In this document: piece after piece, positions 4,830 through 5,958 of the stretch
Position numbering within the stretch: the stretch's first letter is position 1
Layout: each line of letters starts with the position of its first letter
NCBI GenBank assembly: GCA_020025115.1
Contig: JAHHSP010000079.1
Span: 1-5,958 of the forward strand
Reading direction: 5' to 3'
DNA length: 5,958 bases
From: Collinsella sp.
Lineage (GTDB): Bacteria; Actinomycetota; Coriobacteriia; Coriobacteriales; Coriobacteriaceae
Program-made: the position numbers and the translations under genes
The notes under the pieces: generated by a model
What the model saw: only the letters and a program-made list of their open reading frames with translations
The model's database searches: none
Told to the model about the DNA's origin: nothing

Positions 4830-5958
4830 ATGTGCGACCAGGACGAATTGCAAGACCAGCCGGCAAGCGGCACCGCAGCCGAATCTCTTGCCGCGCCTTC
4901 CGGGGACGTCGATGGCGCCGAAGGCGAGCTGACGGGCCAGATCCCGGCATTCCTCGCCCAAAACCCGATGGCGGCCACCCGCGCGGCCGAGGCTCCAGAT
5001 GAACTGGCAGGTGAAAACGCCCACGGCACCACGGACGCCGATGGAGGCGAGCGCGAGATCCCCGTCCTCACCGAACCCGAAGACACGGAGGCCGCCGAGA
5101 CCCCCGGGCCGAGCGGCCTGTTCTCCGAGGGCGTTGCGAGCATGAAGGCCATGAGCAGTGCGCGCCGCGCGCATGCCGAGGCCCGAGACGAGCTCGAGCG
5201 GCTTCGGAACACCATCGCCGCGCGCGAGGCCGAACTCGAGCACCGCCGCGATATCGAGGCGAACTACGACGAGGTCATCGAACGGGAGCGCGCCCGCAAG
5301 AGCGATGCCGAGCAGGCTGCAGAGAACCTGAAGGCCCGACGCGATGCGGCGGCTGAGCGCGTAAGCCTGCTCAAGCGCGAGCTCGAGCAGATGCGCGAGG
5401 AGGATGCGACCACGGAGAAGCGCCTCAAGGTCACCCTCGATGCCGCAACTGACAAAGAACAATCCGCACGGGAATCCGGGCGCCGCCTCCAGAACCGCCT
5501 CGACGACGCGAAAAGCGACCTCGAACGCCTCAACGAGGAGCGACGCGCCAGCCTGATCGCATCCGAACAGGCCATCGCAAGCGCCGAGAAGCGCCTCGCC
5601 ACCCTCAATGCCGAATACGCAGAGCTCCAGCGCAACCCCTCCGCCAACTCCGCAGGGTACTCGGTCAGGACGCGCGAGCTCGAGTTCGAGATCTCCGACG
5701 CCGCCGCCGCGCTTCGCAGCGCTCGGGAGGACCTGCCGCAGACCGACCGGGAAACGCAACGCGCCATCGATGAGGCGATTGCCGCCGTCTCAGCTGCCGA
5801 AAAGCCCATCGCGACCGCAAAGACCGCTTTCGATGAGGCGGCGGCCGCATCCGACAAGGCCCGCGACGCCTACAGCGAGGCGAAAGAAGCCGCCGAGGCG
5901 CGGCCAAATGATCTGCGGAAGCGCATCGGGGACGAGGAGAAGTCCCTCAAGGCGCAGG
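4830..5958 (+). CDS. Long coiled-coil protein, N-terminal 376 residues, cut by window edge
   Basis: The frame is open from the ATG at 4830 to the end of the window (376 codons plus one base). GGGGAGG (4817-4823) lies six bases before the start, and no in-frame start lies just upstream. There is no signal peptide. Residues 1-95 are low-complexity and acidic, rich in Ala, Glu, Asp, Gly and Thr, and probably disordered. From about 108 (SSARRAHAEARDELERL) to 268 the protein is heptad-like and rich in Glu, Arg, Ala and Leu, a long coiled coil. A break follows at NPSANSAGY (269-277), then helix 278-301, a PQTD turn (303-306), and a second Ala/Glu/Lys-rich helical stretch to the edge. The middle resembles SMC- or myosin-like coiled coils only in composition; no ATP-binding motif is visible. 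The C-terminus, where a membrane helix or enzymatic domain could sit, is missing. Function unknown; the gene is divergent from the 4236-4694 gene. Confidence 0.88.
   Translation, partial: MCDQDELQDQPASGTAAESLAAPSGDVDGAEGELTGQIPAFLAQNPMAATRAAEAPDELAGENAHGTTDADGGEREIPVLTEPEDTEAAETPGPSGLFSEGVASMKAMSSARRAHAEARDELERLRNTIAAREAELEHRRDIEANYDEVIERERARKSDAEQAAENLKARRDAAAERVSLLKRELEQMREEDATTEKRLKVTLDAATDKEQSARESGRRLQNRLDDAKSDLERLNEERRASLIASEQAIASAEKRLATLNAEYAELQRNPSANSAGYSVRTRELEFEISDAAAALRSAREDLPQTDRETQRAIDEAIAAVSAAEKPIATAKTAFDEAAAASDKARDAYSEAKEAAEARPNDLRKRIGDEEKSLKAQ

Noticed and set aside
4236..5759. A 507-codon leftward open frame spanning the small conserved gene and most of the coiled-coil gene
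   Set aside because: Only its last 152 codons are convincing. The upstream part is antisense to a frame with a good Shine-Dalgarno and a coherent coiled-coil protein; long antisense frames are expected in high-GC DNA.

Overview
The window comes from a high-GC bacterial chromosome. Gene content (a bacterial-type tgt, an xseA/xseB pair, a YugP-like membrane metallopeptidase), strong GC bias at third codon positions and clear Shine-Dalgarno sites suggest an actinobacterium, most plausibly class Coriobacteriia (the Collinsella/Olsenella/Eggerthella side). That placement is an inference from general appearance, not from a marker gene. No rRNA, tRNA, CRISPR array, phage gene or complete insertion sequence is visible.

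Layout: five genes read leftward across positions 1-4042. In transcription order they are tgt (queuosine tRNA modification), a YugP-family membrane zinc peptidase, xseA and xseB (the two subunits of exonuclease VII), and the first 18 codons of a HIT-family protein that runs off the left edge. A good intrinsic terminator separates tgt from the peptidase. Peptidase, xseA and xseB are spaced 58 and 67 bases apart with no terminator between them, so they probably form one transcript. Between xseB and the HIT gene lies a compact REP/REPIN-like repeat: two 19-base arms in inverted orientation, with the outer part of one arm duplicated in tandem.

Right of tgt, a small conserved helical protein of unknown function (4236-4694, leftward) is divergent from a long coiled-coil protein (4830 to beyond the right edge, rightward). 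The 135-base region between them carries outward-facing -10-like boxes inside an 8-base inverted repeat, so the two may share control.

The conserved genes are ordinary housekeeping functions in DNA repair, tRNA modification and membrane proteostasis. The less explained parts are the REPIN-like element, the divergent pair of uncharacterised helical proteins with its symmetric promoter region, and a one-residue insertion in the zinc site of Tgt. I see no convincing new multi-gene system. There is no gene-free stretch over 300 bases; the longest gaps are 56-225, 4043-4235 and 4695-4829, and their contents are listed.
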